Below are positions 1 to 8,585 of a stretch of 64,000 bases of DNA, one piece after another. The stretch spans positions 25,732-89,731 of the forward strand of contig NZ_PYUI01000021.1 of NCBI RefSeq assembly GCF_003097355.1, written 5' to 3'. The notes under the pieces were generated by a model that worked only from the letters and a program-made list of their open reading frames with translations, made no database searches and was not told the origin of the DNA. Position numbers and translations under genes: made by a program. Origin of the DNA: Arthrobacter sp. H-02-3. Its GTDB lineage: Bacteria; Actinomycetota; Actinomycetes; Actinomycetales; Micrococcaceae. How positions within the stretch are numbered: the first letter of the stretch is position 1; every line of letters begins with the position of its first letter.

Positions 1-1
1 C

Positions 2-514
2 AAGGGGGACAAAGGCACGCGGCTGCGAGCCCAGCTGGACGGCGTGACGGTGGACGGACCGCAGGCGGTGCTGGTGAGCAACGGCCCCTACGGCAGCAAC
101 GACCTCGCGGGCCTGGGCCGGCGGACCCGGCTGGACCGCGGCGTGCTCGGCGCGGTGACGATTTCCGCCGCGACCACCCGTGAAGCCGTGGGCCTGCTGC
201 GCCGCGCGACCAAGCACGGCCTGATCCAACGCGCCGCCTCGGAGGTGGTGGTTGACGCAGACGTGCCAGCAATCCCCGTCGGAGTGGACGGCGAGGCCCT
301 GCAGATGAGCACGCCTGTGCGGTGCAGCATCGAACCCGGTGCCCTTCGGGTCCTGGTTCCGCGTAAACGTCCCGGCGTGCCGCCCGCCCAGCCGGCCCTG
401 GACCTGGTCCGGCTCCGTGAGCTGGCATGGGGGCACCGGGACCCAGGGTACGTGGCGTCGCCGTCGGCGCCTCCGTCCGCATCTCCGCCGGCAGGGCCGT
501 TGGCCGGCGAGTGA
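2..514 (+). CDS. Diacylglycerol kinase family lipid kinase, C-terminal part
   Basis: The frame is already open at base 2, so only the C-terminal 170 residues are present and the true start lies outside the window. The visible part has the layout of the C-terminal beta-sandwich of DAGK/BmrU-like lipid kinases: a GPYGSNDLAGLGRR loop, a VDADVPAIPVGVDGEAL strand where these enzymes carry a D/N-G-E turn, then a stretch ending LRVLVPR. The catalytic N-terminal half is not seen. These enzymes phosphorylate diacylglycerol or related lipids at the membrane. The last 40 residues are low-complexity Pro/Ala/Ser. Family assignment is by pattern only. Confidence 0.6.
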   Translation, partial: KGDKGTRLRAQLDGVTVDGPQAVLVSNGPYGSNDLAGLGRRTRLDRGVLGAVTISAATTREAVGLLRRATKHGLIQRAASEVVVDADVPAIPVGVDGEALQMSTPVRCSIEPGALRVLVPRKRPGVPPAQPALDLVRLRELAWGHRDPGYVASPSAPPSASPPAGPLAGE

Positions 515-553
515 TCGCTTGGACAGCTCCGCAGGCAGATCCGCTGGCCGCCC

Positions 554-937
554 GTGGACAACCCCGCGGACAGCAAGGTTTGGACGGAGTACACCGCCGC
601 CCAGGCAACGCGCGGCGTGCGCCCGCTCTGCCTCGAGGCGATGGGGTTGGCCGGTCCGGGGAACGGGCGACGGGCCATAGATCTGGGGTGCGGCGCGGGC
701 AAGGAAACACTGGCGTTGCTCGACGGCGGCAGGCAGGTCCTCGCCGTCGATTCACTGCCGGACACGCGGGAACGGCTACTCGCCACGGTGCCCGCGGCGC
801 CGGGCCGGCGTCACTTCGGAGCCGCCTCGGAGCCGTGCCCGCGTCACGAAAAGCAGTCTTTGCGGTGCCTGGGTAGGTCTTCCGCGGTTTCCCGGGGGAT
901 CTCGGCTGACGCGGAGATCAAAGACTGCCCTGCGTGA
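554..937 (+). pseudogene. Truncated class I SAM-dependent methyltransferase
   Basis: Residues 38-75 of this 127-residue frame read as methyltransferase motif I and the following strand: AIDLGCGAGKETLALL, then VLAVDSLPDTRERL. A complete enzyme would continue for over 120 residues with motifs II and III. Here, from about base 795, the frame becomes Arg/Ser-rich sequence with no family resemblance and stops at 937. It is best read as the 5' remnant of a methyltransferase gene whose 3' part was lost or replaced. The GTG at 554 is the plausible original start. It lies 39 bases after the lipid kinase gene. Function is probably lost. Confidence 0.55.
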
Positions 938-1014
938 CACGTTAGACGCGTTGGCTGTCCTGGCATGTGTCGTCCGGTTCGATTTCGGCCGACGCCGTAG
1001 GACAGACTGTTGCC

Positions 1015-2379
1015 GTGAGCAACTCTCCCCGGACGGGCATCGCCGTCGCCGGACTCAGCCTCGGCACGGCCCTGAACCCGCTGAACTCCTCGATGATCGC
1101 CGTCGCCCTTGTGGTGCTGCGCGCGGACTTCGGGCTCGACGTCGCCACGGTCACCTGGGTCATCACGGCGTTCTATCTCACCTCCGCGGCGGGCCAGCCG
1201 CTCATGGGACGGCTGGCGGACCGCTTCGGCCCGCGCCGGCTGTTCATGCTCGGCATGGCCCTGGTGGCGGTGACGTGCGCGCTGGCTCCCTTCGCGCCGA
1301 ACTTTGCCCTGCTCTGCGTGGCCCGTGCCTTCATGGCGCTGGGTACCGCGACCGCCTTTCCGAGCGCCGTCGTCATGGTCGCGGCGCTGGCACGGCAGGC
1401 GAACGTGAAGTCCACGCGGCCGCTGGGCCGGATCCAGATGGCGAACACCTCCGCTGCCGCCGTCGGGCCGGTGGTGGGTGGACTGCTGGTGAGCCTGGTC
1501 GGGTGGCAGGCGTTGTTCCTGATCAACGTGCCCCTCTCGCTCGCGGCCATCCTGCTGGTTCGGCGGTTTGCGCCCGCCGACGAAGGACGGGAACGCGGCC
1601 GGGCCTCCGAGCTGCTGCGGGACTCGGACATCCCGGGCATTCTGGCGTTCCTGGGCGCCATGGTGCTGGTGATGATGGCGCTCCTGAACGTGCTGCCCGC
1701 CTACCGCTGGTGGCTACTGGGCGGCGGGATGCTGCTCGCCGTGCTGTTCGTCTGGCGCGAGCTGCGGTTCAAGCCGCCGTTCCTGGACCTGCGGCTGCTG
1801 GGCCGCAACCGTCCGCTGCTGCTGGTCTATCTGGGCTTCGCGGTGTTCAGCGGCGTCTACTACTTCGCGTTCTTCGGTCTCCCGCAGCTGCTGCAGGAGG
1901 CCGGCGGTTACGATCCCGGGATCGTGGGTCTGCTGATGCTGCCGCTGGCTGCGATGTCGGTGGTGGTGACGCCGCTCGCGGTCCGCGCGATTGACCGTTT
2001 CGGCGTGAAGCGGGTGCTGATCGCCGGCGTCGTGCTGCTGATTGTGGCGTCGGGGGCGATGTGGCTGCTGACGGCGTCGTTCGCCATTCCGCTGGTGTTT
2101 GGGCTGACCGCACTGCTGGGCGTGCCCTACGGCGTGGTCGGCATCGCTTCCAGCCAGGGCATGTACCTGTCCACCCGGATGGAAGAGCGCGGGGTGGCCG
2201 CGGGGATCTACCAGACGTGCCGGTACCTGGGGGCGATCACGGCCACTGTGCTGATCGGTATCTTTTATGGCACCGGCGTTAATCAGGAGAACTGGGGGCT
2301 GATGGTGTTCGTCATGCTGGGGTTGGGTGCTGTGGTGTTCGTGGTGTCGCTGCTGTGGCGGGAGCAGCGGAAAGCTTAG
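1015..2379 (+). CDS. MFS transporter, DHA2-like drug exporter
   Basis: A 454-residue polytopic membrane protein of the major facilitator superfamily. Hydrophobic segments run through the whole length. The family signature between TM2 and TM3 is clear (GRLADRFGPRRLF), and the N-terminal region (TALNPLNSSMIAVAL, VTWVITAFYLTSAAGQPLMG) resembles DHA2-type proton-driven exporters. The substrate is unknown. I prefer the GTG at 1015, which has AGGACA about 10 bases upstream and puts the first membrane helix near residue 10; the frame is also open from a GTG at 967. The gene is monocistronic and converges on the sigma-factor gene. Confidence 0.8.
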   Translation: MSNSPRTGIAVAGLSLGTALNPLNSSMIAVALVVLRADFGLDVATVTWVITAFYLTSAAGQPLMGRLADRFGPRRLFMLGMALVAVTCALAPFAPNFALLCVARAFMALGTATAFPSAVVMVAALARQANVKSTRPLGRIQMANTSAAAVGPVVGGLLVSLVGWQALFLINVPLSLAAILLVRRFAPADEGRERGRASELLRDSDIPGILAFLGAMVLVMMALLNVLPAYRWWLLGGGMLLAVLFVWRELRFKPPFLDLRLLGRNRPLLLVYLGFAVFSGVYYFAFFGLPQLLQEAGGYDPGIVGLLMLPLAAMSVVVTPLAVRAIDRFGVKRVLIAGVVLLIVASGAMWLLTASFAIPLVFGLTALLGVPYGVVGIASSQGMYLSTRMEERGVAAGIYQTCRYLGAITATVLIGIFYGTGVNQENWGLMVFVMLGLGAVVFVVSLLWREQRKA

Positions 2380-2425
2380 GGGCCGTCAGCGCGGACGCCG
2401 ACGCCGTCTCCCCGCGGGATGGGCT

Positions 2426-3469
2426 CTAGCAGTCAAACTGATACTGCCGCAGGGCATTGGACCGGGACGGTTGTTTGAGCTTCTCCATCGCCGTGGCCTC
2501 GATCTGGCGTACGCGGTGGCGGGTCATGCCGAACGCTTTCGCGACGGCGTCCAAGGTATTCCCTGCACCGCCCGTCACGCCGAAGCGCATCGCAATGATC
2601 CCTGCCTCGCGCTCCTCAAGTGTGCCGAGTACGGCATGCACCTGCGCTTTCAGCTGTTGGTGGAAGAGTAATTCAGCCGCGTCGGGCTCAGAGGGATCCA
2701 ACAGCTGTTCGGCCAGCGCTTCGGTGCCGCCCTTGCCGTCGGGCACTGGACCGTCCAGCGAATCGACCGGATTGTCCAAGGTCAGCAGATACTCGACATT
2801 CTCGATCGAATTGTTCGTCAGCCGGCCAAGATCTTCCTTGCTGCAAAGGGTTCCCGTCATTGCGGCCGTCCGTTGTGCTGACCTCACTTTCTGCAGCTGA
2901 TCGACGACGTTCGCCGGCAGCCGGATAAGACGGGCCTGATTAGCCAGCGCCCGGAGGATGCCGCCGCGGATGAACAACGTCGCGAAGGTGGAGAATCTGA
3001 ACCCCTTGGTGAAGTCGAACTTGCAGATGGCCCTGTGCAGTCCGAGGTTTCCTTCCTGGATCAGGTCGAGAAAGTCGAGGCCCCGGTGGGTGTAGTGCTT
3101 GGCGATGGACACTACTAGCCGGAGGTTGGCGTGGAGCAGCGCGTCGCCGGCACGCTTGCCCAGAAGGACGATGGTCCGCAGCTCGGCTATGTCCTGGCCG
3201 ACCCGCGACGTGCCGTCCACCAAGAGCTGTTCCGCGAAAAGCCCTGCCTCGATCTCTTGTGCCAGTTCCACCTCCTGCTCGGCGGTGAGCAGGTCGTATT
3301 GGCTCAGCCGGCGCAGGTAGTCCGCGACGGCGTCGTCGGTGAACTCACCGCCGGCTGTCAGTAGTTGCGGCCAGTCACGGATATTCGGCTCGAAGGTTTC
3401 AGGGACCGAGGCAACTGCTGCAGGCGGGGAAGGCGTCCTGTCGTTTGCCTCGTGGATCAGGTCAGCCAT
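2426..3469 (-). CDS. RNA polymerase sigma factor, sigma-70 family (group 2)
   Basis: A 347-residue sigma-70 protein with regions 1.2 to 4 and no long region 1.1. Region 2 includes LVVSIAKHYTHRGLDFLDLI and KFDFTKGFRFSTFATLFIRG; the C-terminal region 4 ends RHRVRQIEATAMEKLK, the helix-turn-helix for the -35 box. The usual WWIRQAI of principal sigma factors is replaced by LFIRGGI and region 4 is diverged, so this looks like a non-essential, HrdB/SigB-like group 2 factor used in stress or stationary phase rather than SigA. The ATG at 3469 is chosen because AGGGGAT precedes it; the frame also opens at a TTG (3493) lacking a site. Confidence 0.82.
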   Translation of the reverse strand: MADLIHEANDRTPSPPAAVASVPETFEPNIRDWPQLLTAGGEFTDDAVADYLRRLSQYDLLTAEQEVELAQEIEAGLFAEQLLVDGTSRVGQDIAELRTIVLLGKRAGDALLHANLRLVVSIAKHYTHRGLDFLDLIQEGNLGLHRAICKFDFTKGFRFSTFATLFIRGGILRALANQARLIRLPANVVDQLQKVRSAQRTAAMTGTLCSKEDLGRLTNNSIENVEYLLTLDNPVDSLDGPVPDGKGGTEALAEQLLDPSEPDAAELLFHQQLKAQVHAVLGTLEEREAGIIAMRFGVTGGAGNTLDAVAKAFGMTRHRVRQIEATAMEKLKQPSRSNALRQYQFDC

Positions 3470-3589
3470 GTCATCCCCTGTCGGACGGTTCAAGCTCGTG
3501 AGGGCAGACTACGTGGCCGGTGTGACAATGTTCGGGGGATGGGCGGACCTTGCAGGGCGGTAGTCGTAGCGCCATGACACTCCCGGAAC

Positions 3590-3628
3590 CCCGGAATACC
3601 TTCGGCCTTAACGAGGCATTTCGCCCGT
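3590..3628 (+). repeat. 39-bp dispersed repeat, copy 1
   Basis: Identical at 38 of 39 positions to 16977-17015. It begins CCCGGAATACCTTCGG, contains a small GCCTTAACGAGGC hairpin-like core (GCCT/AGGC arms around a 5-base loop), and ends TTCGCCCGT. Both copies lie in non-coding DNA. The origin of the repeat is unknown. Confidence 0.7.
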
Positions 3629-3732
3629 CCCCCAACAATTTCGGCGCTGAAGGCCAACCGCCGGCCGGACACCAGACGCTAGGGGTTCAACGGGTTGATG
3701 CCACCGATGCCGCCTCTCTACGGCGGCGGCAT

Positions 3733-3773
3733 CATCCTGCGTCCGGTTCCGGGCGATGCCGCCGGCGAGGGCC
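3733..3773 (-). pseudogene. Fragment of DUF1275 gene 3' end
   Basis: These 41 bases match 15445-15485, inside the 3' end of the intact DUF1275 gene, at 38 of 41 positions. In the same coding frame on the minus strand they read ALAGGIARNRTQD, against ALAGGIARKRAQD in the intact protein. Flanking sequence does not align, so this is a small relic of a paralogue or of a duplication. Confidence 0.55.
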
Positions 3774-4175
3774 GCGCCGGGCAGAGAGAGGCAGATAGAG
3801 GGAGGGGGACCAAACAGCAGCTGGTCCGCCCTCTCTCTACGTGTGTCAGGAGCAGCCTCATCGCCTCGGGTAGGTCGCCATCGGCCGTGATGGTGGAAGC
3901 CGGGCCGTCCGATCATCCATGGCAGGACAGCCACTACGAGCTGGTGAACAGGACTTTCGTCCGATCTTTTCCTTCATTTTAGAAGTTTTTGCGAATGTTA
4001 CGGATACTCTCGGAGCCTAGATTTCAGGCATCTATAGGCGATTCCAAACCCGATCAACCAATCTCTTGCCATTTAATACATGCATAACTACAGTTTTAGC
4101 AGTGAACCGCATCACACGGCGGACCCTCACCCCTTGTACACCTTGGCACCCCCTGTGCCTCTCAAAGGAGCTTCG

Positions 4176-5489
4176 ATGTCTGAAACAGCATCGCCCCAGC
4201 CGGCAACGACGCCGCTGGATGAAGACGCCGCGCACCTTGCGCGGCTCGGCTACACCTATGACAAGCAGTTCAAACGCGAAATGACGTTCTGGGGGAACGT
4301 CTCTCTCGGCTTCACGTATTTGTCGCCCGTCGTGGGCGTCTACACCTTGTTTTCCTCGTCGCTGGGCCTAGGCGGCCCGCCGATGCTCTGGTCATTCCTG
4401 ATCGTGGGGGTGGGGCAACTCCTCGTTGCGTTGGTATTCGGTGAAATCGTCTCCAACTACCCGGTCGCCGGCGGCATCTACCCCTGGGCGCGACGCCTGT
4501 GGGGCCGCAAGTGGGGGTGGATGAGCGGCTGGGTGTACTTGACGGCCATGCTCGTGACCATTGCAGGCGTCGCGTTCGGTGCAGGCGCCTACATCGGTGC
4601 CGTTGCCGGGGTGGAATTGGGTTCGGACAGCACCAGAATGTGGGCCTTGATCCTGATCGCCTGCGCCACGGCGATCAATCTGGGCGGAACCAAAGTCCTC
4701 AACACCATCGCCATGCTCGGACTGATCGCCGAACTCGCCGGCGCGCTGGTGGTCGGCTTCTGGCTCCTCACCACCTCCCGCCACCATGACTTGAGCGTGC
4801 TTTTCGATTCCTTTGGGGCGGGCGACGGCGGGAACTACTTCACGGCGTTCGCCGCCGCCGGGCTGATTGGCATCTTCCAGTACTACGGGTTTGAAGCCTG
4901 CGGGGATGTCGCTGAAGAAATCGCCAACCCGGGCCGCCGCATTCCGAAAGCCATGCGCATGACCATCTACATCGGCGGATTCGCCGCAACCTTCGTCTGC
5001 CTTTCCCTGATCCTTGCGGTTCCGGACTTCGGCGCCGTGATCAGCGGCAAGGACGTTGACCCCGTCAGTTCGGTCCTCGAATCCAGCTTCGGACCTCTCG
5101 GTTACAGGCTCGTGCTGGGCGTGGTTCTTGTCTCGTTCCTGTCCTGTGTCATGAGCCTCCAGGCCGCGGCTAGCCGGCTGGGCTATTCAATGGCACGCGA
5201 CGAAATGCTGCCCGGAAGCCGGTTGTTGTCCAAGTTCAACGAAAAGCGGCACGTCCCGCCCTACTCGCTGGTCCTGGCAGCCGTTGTACCCGCGCTGGTG
5301 GTGATGGCCTCCGCCATCCAGGAGAACGCACTCGTCGTCATCGTGTCCTTCGCCGCACTGGGGATCTACGTCGCCTTCCAGATGGTGGTCCTGGCCGCAC
5401 TGCGCGCCCGCCTCAAGGGCTGGCAGCCCGCAGGATCGTTCCGGCTCGGCAAATGGGGAGTCCCCGTCAACGTTGCTGCACTCACGTAG
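4176..5489 (+). CDS. APC family amino acid/amine permease, cut by in-frame TAG
   Basis: A 437-residue piece of an amino acid-polyamine-organocation permease with at least ten hydrophobic segments; MTFWGNVSLGFTYLSPVVG is the first. AAAGGAG upstream fixes the ATG at 4176. The frame ends at TAG (5487-5489), but the same frame continues without a break for another 70 codons that read as the expected last membrane part. The stop falls in VNVAALT-stop-GVLGIANM, where relatives usually have an ordinary residue (inference). Position just upstream of the P450 operon suggests uptake of the amine substrate or an amino acid intermediate. It may be a nonsense mutant, a read error or a readthrough gene. 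Confidence 0.75.
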   Translation: MSETASPQPATTPLDEDAAHLARLGYTYDKQFKREMTFWGNVSLGFTYLSPVVGVYTLFSSSLGLGGPPMLWSFLIVGVGQLLVALVFGEIVSNYPVAGGIYPWARRLWGRKWGWMSGWVYLTAMLVTIAGVAFGAGAYIGAVAGVELGSDSTRMWALILIACATAINLGGTKVLNTIAMLGLIAELAGALVVGFWLLTTSRHHDLSVLFDSFGAGDGGNYFTAFAAAGLIGIFQYYGFEACGDVAEEIANPGRRIPKAMRMTIYIGGFAATFVCLSLILAVPDFGAVISGKDVDPVSSVLESSFGPLGYRLVLGVVLVSFLSCVMSLQAAASRLGYSMARDEMLPGSRLLSKFNEKRHVPPYSLVLAAVVPALVVMASAIQENALVVIVSFAALGIYVAFQMVVLAALRARLKGWQPAGSFRLGKWGVPVNVAALT

Positions 5490-5699
5490 GGCGTCCTGGG
5501 CATCGCCAACATGATCTGGCCCCGCACGCCGGACGCCCCCTGGTACGAAAACTACCTCGTCCTGCTGTCGGCCGCCGTCGTCGTCGGCATCGGCCTGGCC
5601 TACATGCTCATAAAGAAGCCGTACCGCCACAGCAACGTCCCTGCAGCCGACGCAATCCCTTCCGGGGAGCCACGAATCACCGTCCCCTCCAACAGCTGA
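5490..5699 (+). pseudogene. C-terminal end of the interrupted APC permease
   Basis: In frame with the gene ending at 5489, these 70 codons encode GVLGIANMIWPRTPDAPW, a hydrophobic helix (VLLSAAVVVGIGLAYML) and a basic hydrophilic tail, typical of the C-terminus of APC permeases. There is no ribosome-binding site of its own. Taken with 4176-5489 the restored protein would be about 507 residues, a normal length for the family. This supports a single recent TAG rather than general decay. Confidence 0.7.
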
Positions 5700-5808
5700 G
5701 GTCCGATCTAGCTAAGGGCAGCACCGCCCCGCCTGCGGCGATCCGCAGGCATCCACCAAGAACAGGCCGCATGCCTGCGCTGCGGCATGCCGGAAGAAAG
5801 GCTCCACT

Positions 5809-7005
5809 ATGAGCATCTCCCTGGAAACTCCATACCTGGATATTTCCGACCCCAGCTTCGCCATGCAGTCCGAACAGCTTCGCGAAGCCCGCGAACAGAG
5901 TTGGTACGCACGCACCAACTACGGCATTGCCGTCTTGCGGTATGACGAAGTGAGCAAGCTGCTCAAGAGCCCCAAGCTTTCACAGGGAAGCGGCAAATGG
6001 CCGGACCACAACGGCGTGCACGGCGGACTGTTCTACGACTGGTGGACCAAGAACCTGCTCGTTCTCGAAGGCGAAGACCACCACCGCATCCGCCGTCTGC
6101 TCAACCCCGCGTTCTCTCCCCGAATGATCAAGGAGTTGACCCCGCGCTTCCAGGCGCTGGCCGAGGAACTGATTTCGAACTTCATCGACGACGGCGAATG
6201 CGAGTTCATCCGTGACTTCGCGGAACCCTACGCCACCCGGGTGCTGACCATCCTGCTGGGCATCGACGAAAGCGAATGCCCCACGATCGCCCGTCTGGCC
6301 TCCACGGTGGGGCTGGCCCTGGGTGTCACGTTCAAGCGTGACCTCGAGAAGGTGGACGCCGCCGTCGGCGAACTCTATGAGTACGCCGAAGCCTTGATCA
6401 AGGACCGCCAAAAGAATCCCGGTGAGGACTTCTTCAGCCGCCTGGTTCTCGCCAGCCGCGACGGCGACCGGCTCAGCGACGAGGAACTACGCAACGCACT
6501 GGTCCTGCTGATCTTCGGCGGCATGGACACCACCCGCAACCAGCTCGGCCTGGCCATGCAATCCTTCATGCGCAACCCCGAGCAGTGGGAGTTGCTCGCC
6601 GAACGCCCCGAACTGGGCGGCAAAGCGGTCGAGGAAGTCATGCGCACCAACCCGACCGTCACGTGGGTGACCCGCGAGGCAGTCGAAGATTTCACGTACC
6701 AGGACCTGTTCATTGAAAAGGGCACCACGGTGCACCTCTTCACGCAGTCTTCGGGCACGGACCCTAAAGCGTTCCCCAACCCCGAAATGGACCTGCTGGC
6801 CGAGAACCCGCCGCATTACGGCTTCGGCGGCGGCGTCCACCACTGCCTGGGCCACTTCGTTGCACGCGCCGACATGAGTGAAGCCCTTCCCCTGCTCGCC
6901 AGGCGCATCGCCAACCCCCACCTGACCGGCGGCGATGAGTGGCTGCCCGACTCCGGCAACACGGGCCCCATCCGCCTGCCGATCGGCTTCACCAAGCGCA
7001 CCTAG
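5809..7005 (+). CDS. Cytochrome P450, CYP151-like (cyclic amine monooxygenase candidate)
   Basis: A soluble 398-residue bacterial P450. The I-helix carries GGMDTTRNQ (acid-alcohol pair D240-T241), the K-helix ExxR is EVMR, and the haem loop is GFGGGVHHCLGH with the ligand Cys346. It inserts oxygen into a substrate using electrons from ferredoxin. It starts an operon with its own ferredoxin (7103), reductase (7297) and a glutamine-synthetase-like ligase (8586). This is the gene order of mycobacterial piperidine/pyrrolidine (pipABC) and morpholine (mor) genes, whose P450 is CYP151. The proposed role, oxidation next to the ring nitrogen of a secondary cyclic amine, is inference from context. Confidence 0.85.
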   Translation: MSISLETPYLDISDPSFAMQSEQLREAREQSWYARTNYGIAVLRYDEVSKLLKSPKLSQGSGKWPDHNGVHGGLFYDWWTKNLLVLEGEDHHRIRRLLNPAFSPRMIKELTPRFQALAEELISNFIDDGECEFIRDFAEPYATRVLTILLGIDESECPTIARLASTVGLALGVTFKRDLEKVDAAVGELYEYAEALIKDRQKNPGEDFFSRLVLASRDGDRLSDEELRNALVLLIFGGMDTTRNQLGLAMQSFMRNPEQWELLAERPELGGKAVEEVMRTNPTVTWVTREAVEDFTYQDLFIEKGTTVHLFTQSSGTDPKAFPNPEMDLLAENPPHYGFGGGVHHCLGHFVARADMSEALPLLARRIANPHLTGGDEWLPDSGNTGPIRLPIGFTKRT

Positions 7006-7102
7006 CCCGCCTGGCTCGCATAGCGCAACCAGCGCGCATGGCACGCCGGACAGCCAGCGCTGAACCGCCAAGAACCAACCGCATCACGAATTAAGGAACA
7101 TC

Positions 7103-7294
7103 ATGGGAAACATCCACGTCGACCGGAAACTCTGCGACAACCACGGCCAGTGCGCCATCGCCGCCCCGGACGTCTTCCGAATGAACGACGACGGCATTCT
7201 CGAGTTCGACGAGGGGTTTGCCGACACCCTTCTGGACGAGGTGGAGGAAGCCATCGACGTCTGCCCCGTCCAGGCGATCTTCCTGAAGGACTAG
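7103..7294 (+). CDS. 3Fe-4S type ferredoxin
   Basis: A 63-residue small acidic ferredoxin. It has Cys11 (LCDNHGQC), Cys17 and a late CPVQAI cysteine; the residue that would be the second cluster cysteine in a 4Fe-4S protein is His14. This is the pattern of single 3Fe-4S ferredoxins that feed actinobacterial P450s. It is preceded by TAAGGAACATC and lies 97 bases after the P450 gene and directly before the reductase gene. It should shuttle electrons from the reductase at 7297 to the P450 at 5809. Confidence 0.9.
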   Translation: MGNIHVDRKLCDNHGQCAIAAPDVFRMNDDGILEFDEGFADTLLDEVEEAIDVCPVQAIFLKD

Positions 7295-7296
7295 CC

Positions 7297-8559
7297 ATGT
7301 CGTCCAGGATCGTCGTTGCCGGGGCGTCGATGGGCGGCCTCCGGGCCGCCGAACAGCTTCGCGCCGCAGGGTGGGAGGGGGAGATCGTCGTCGTCGGCGA
7401 GGAAGCCCACCCGCCGTACAACCGGCCGCCACTGTCCAAAGCGCTCCTCGCCGCGCCGGGCACGCCGGAGGAGGCTCTCGCCGCCGTGCAGTTCCGGCCC
7501 CGGGCCAGCGCCACCGGCATCGAATGGCGCCTGGGCACCGGGATTGTCGCGGCAGACCTCGCCGCCCGGACCGTGACGCTGGGCAGCGGCGAAAGCATCA
7601 GCTATGACGGGCTCGTCATTGCCACAGGCCTTCGCCCGGCGCGGATCGTCGCGCCCGGGCCGCTGGGTGGCCGCCATGTGGTCCGCTCCCTCGAGGACAC
7701 TCTCGCCCTGCACAAAGAACTCGTGCCAGGGGCCCGCGTGCTGGTGGTGGGATCGGGCTTCATCGGCTGCGAAGTGGCCGCCACCGCCAGCGAGCTCGGC
7801 TGCAGCACGGTCCTGGTGGAAGGCGCCAGCGGACCCATGGAACGCTCCCTGGGCAAGGAACTGGCCGATGGCGTCCGCGGCTTCCTCAATGCCCGCGGCG
7901 TGGAGACTCATTCCGGGGCGCGCGTCACGGAATTCCTCACCAAGGAGAACGGCAACGACGCCGGCACGTGCGGCGGAGTTGTCCTCAGCGACGGGACGCG
8001 CCTGGCGGCCGACGTCGTGGTGGAGGCCGTGGGCTCCCACCCGAACACCGAGTGGCTGCAGGGAAACGGCCTGGACCTCAGCGACGGGGTGCTCTGCGAC
8101 GAACATCTTCGCGTCGTGAACGCAGGACCCGTGGTGGCGGTGGGCGATGTTGCCCGCTTCCCGGACCTTCGCACGGGTGCCGGCGCCCGACGCGTGGAGC
8201 ATTGGGCCATCCCGACGGACACCGCCAAGATCGCCGCCCCCGCGCTCCTGGCGTACCTCGCCGGCGAGGACCCGCCAGCAGCCTCCGCCCCGCTGCCGTC
8301 TTTCTGGACTGACCTGTTCAAGATCCGTATCCAGGGTGTCGGCAGCCCGGCGCTCGCCGATTCCGTCGAGGTTTTCGAGGGCGACGCCTCCGCCCCGGAG
8401 GCGGGGGTCGCCGTCGGCTATTTCAGGGCGGGCCGCCTGATCGGAGCAGTCACCGCGGGCTTGCCGGCCGGCATCCAGCTGCGCTACCGCACTGCCGTGC
8501 TCAACCAAGAGCCGCCCGGCGCCCTTGCCGTGGCGCCCGGCGTAGCTTCCCGAACTTAA
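7297..8559 (+). CDS. NAD(P)H-dependent ferredoxin reductase (FAD)
   Basis: A 420-residue pyridine nucleotide-disulfide-type reductase. The N-terminal FAD fold starts IVVAGASMGGLRAAEQLR, followed by PPYNRPPLSKALL typical of rubredoxin/ferredoxin reductases of oxygenase systems. A second Rossmann motif, VLVVGSGFIGCEVAA, binds NAD(P)H, and VVAVGDVARFPD is the second FAD contact. The ATG at 7297 comes two bases after the ferredoxin stop, so the two are coupled. It completes the three-part P450 electron chain. The C-terminal 100 residues match the usual reductase dimerisation domain. Confidence 0.9.
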   Translation: MSSRIVVAGASMGGLRAAEQLRAAGWEGEIVVVGEEAHPPYNRPPLSKALLAAPGTPEEALAAVQFRPRASATGIEWRLGTGIVAADLAARTVTLGSGESISYDGLVIATGLRPARIVAPGPLGGRHVVRSLEDTLALHKELVPGARVLVVGSGFIGCEVAATASELGCSTVLVEGASGPMERSLGKELADGVRGFLNARGVETHSGARVTEFLTKENGNDAGTCGGVVLSDGTRLAADVVVEAVGSHPNTEWLQGNGLDLSDGVLCDEHLRVVNAGPVVAVGDVARFPDLRTGAGARRVEHWAIPTDTAKIAAPALLAYLAGEDPPAASAPLPSFWTDLFKIRIQGVGSPALADSVEVFEGDASAPEAGVAVGYFRAGRLIGAVTAGLPAGIQLRYRTAVLNQEPPGALAVAPGVASRT

Positions 8560-8585
8560 CAACCAACGAAAAGAGCTTGATCCAC

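Larger units (their letters stand above)
3470..4175. other. Intergenic region with repeat and gene remnant
   Basis: No intact gene was found in these 706 bases. The stretch carries one copy of a 39-bp repeat (3590-3628) and a 41-bp piece matching the 3' end of the DUF1275 gene (3733-3773). From about 3960 the composition becomes AT-rich, which suits the promoter region of the permease gene starting at 4176, but I could not assign convincing -35 and -10 boxes. Confidence 0.5.

Noticed and set aside
88..786. A 232-residue minus-strand open frame
   Set aside because: It is the complement of the lipid kinase and methyltransferase-remnant region; the product is Ser/Arg-rich low complexity with no motif.
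3355..3469. TTG at 3493 as start of the sigma factor
   Set aside because: No ribosome-binding site before it, whereas AGGGGAT stands before the in-frame ATG at 3469.
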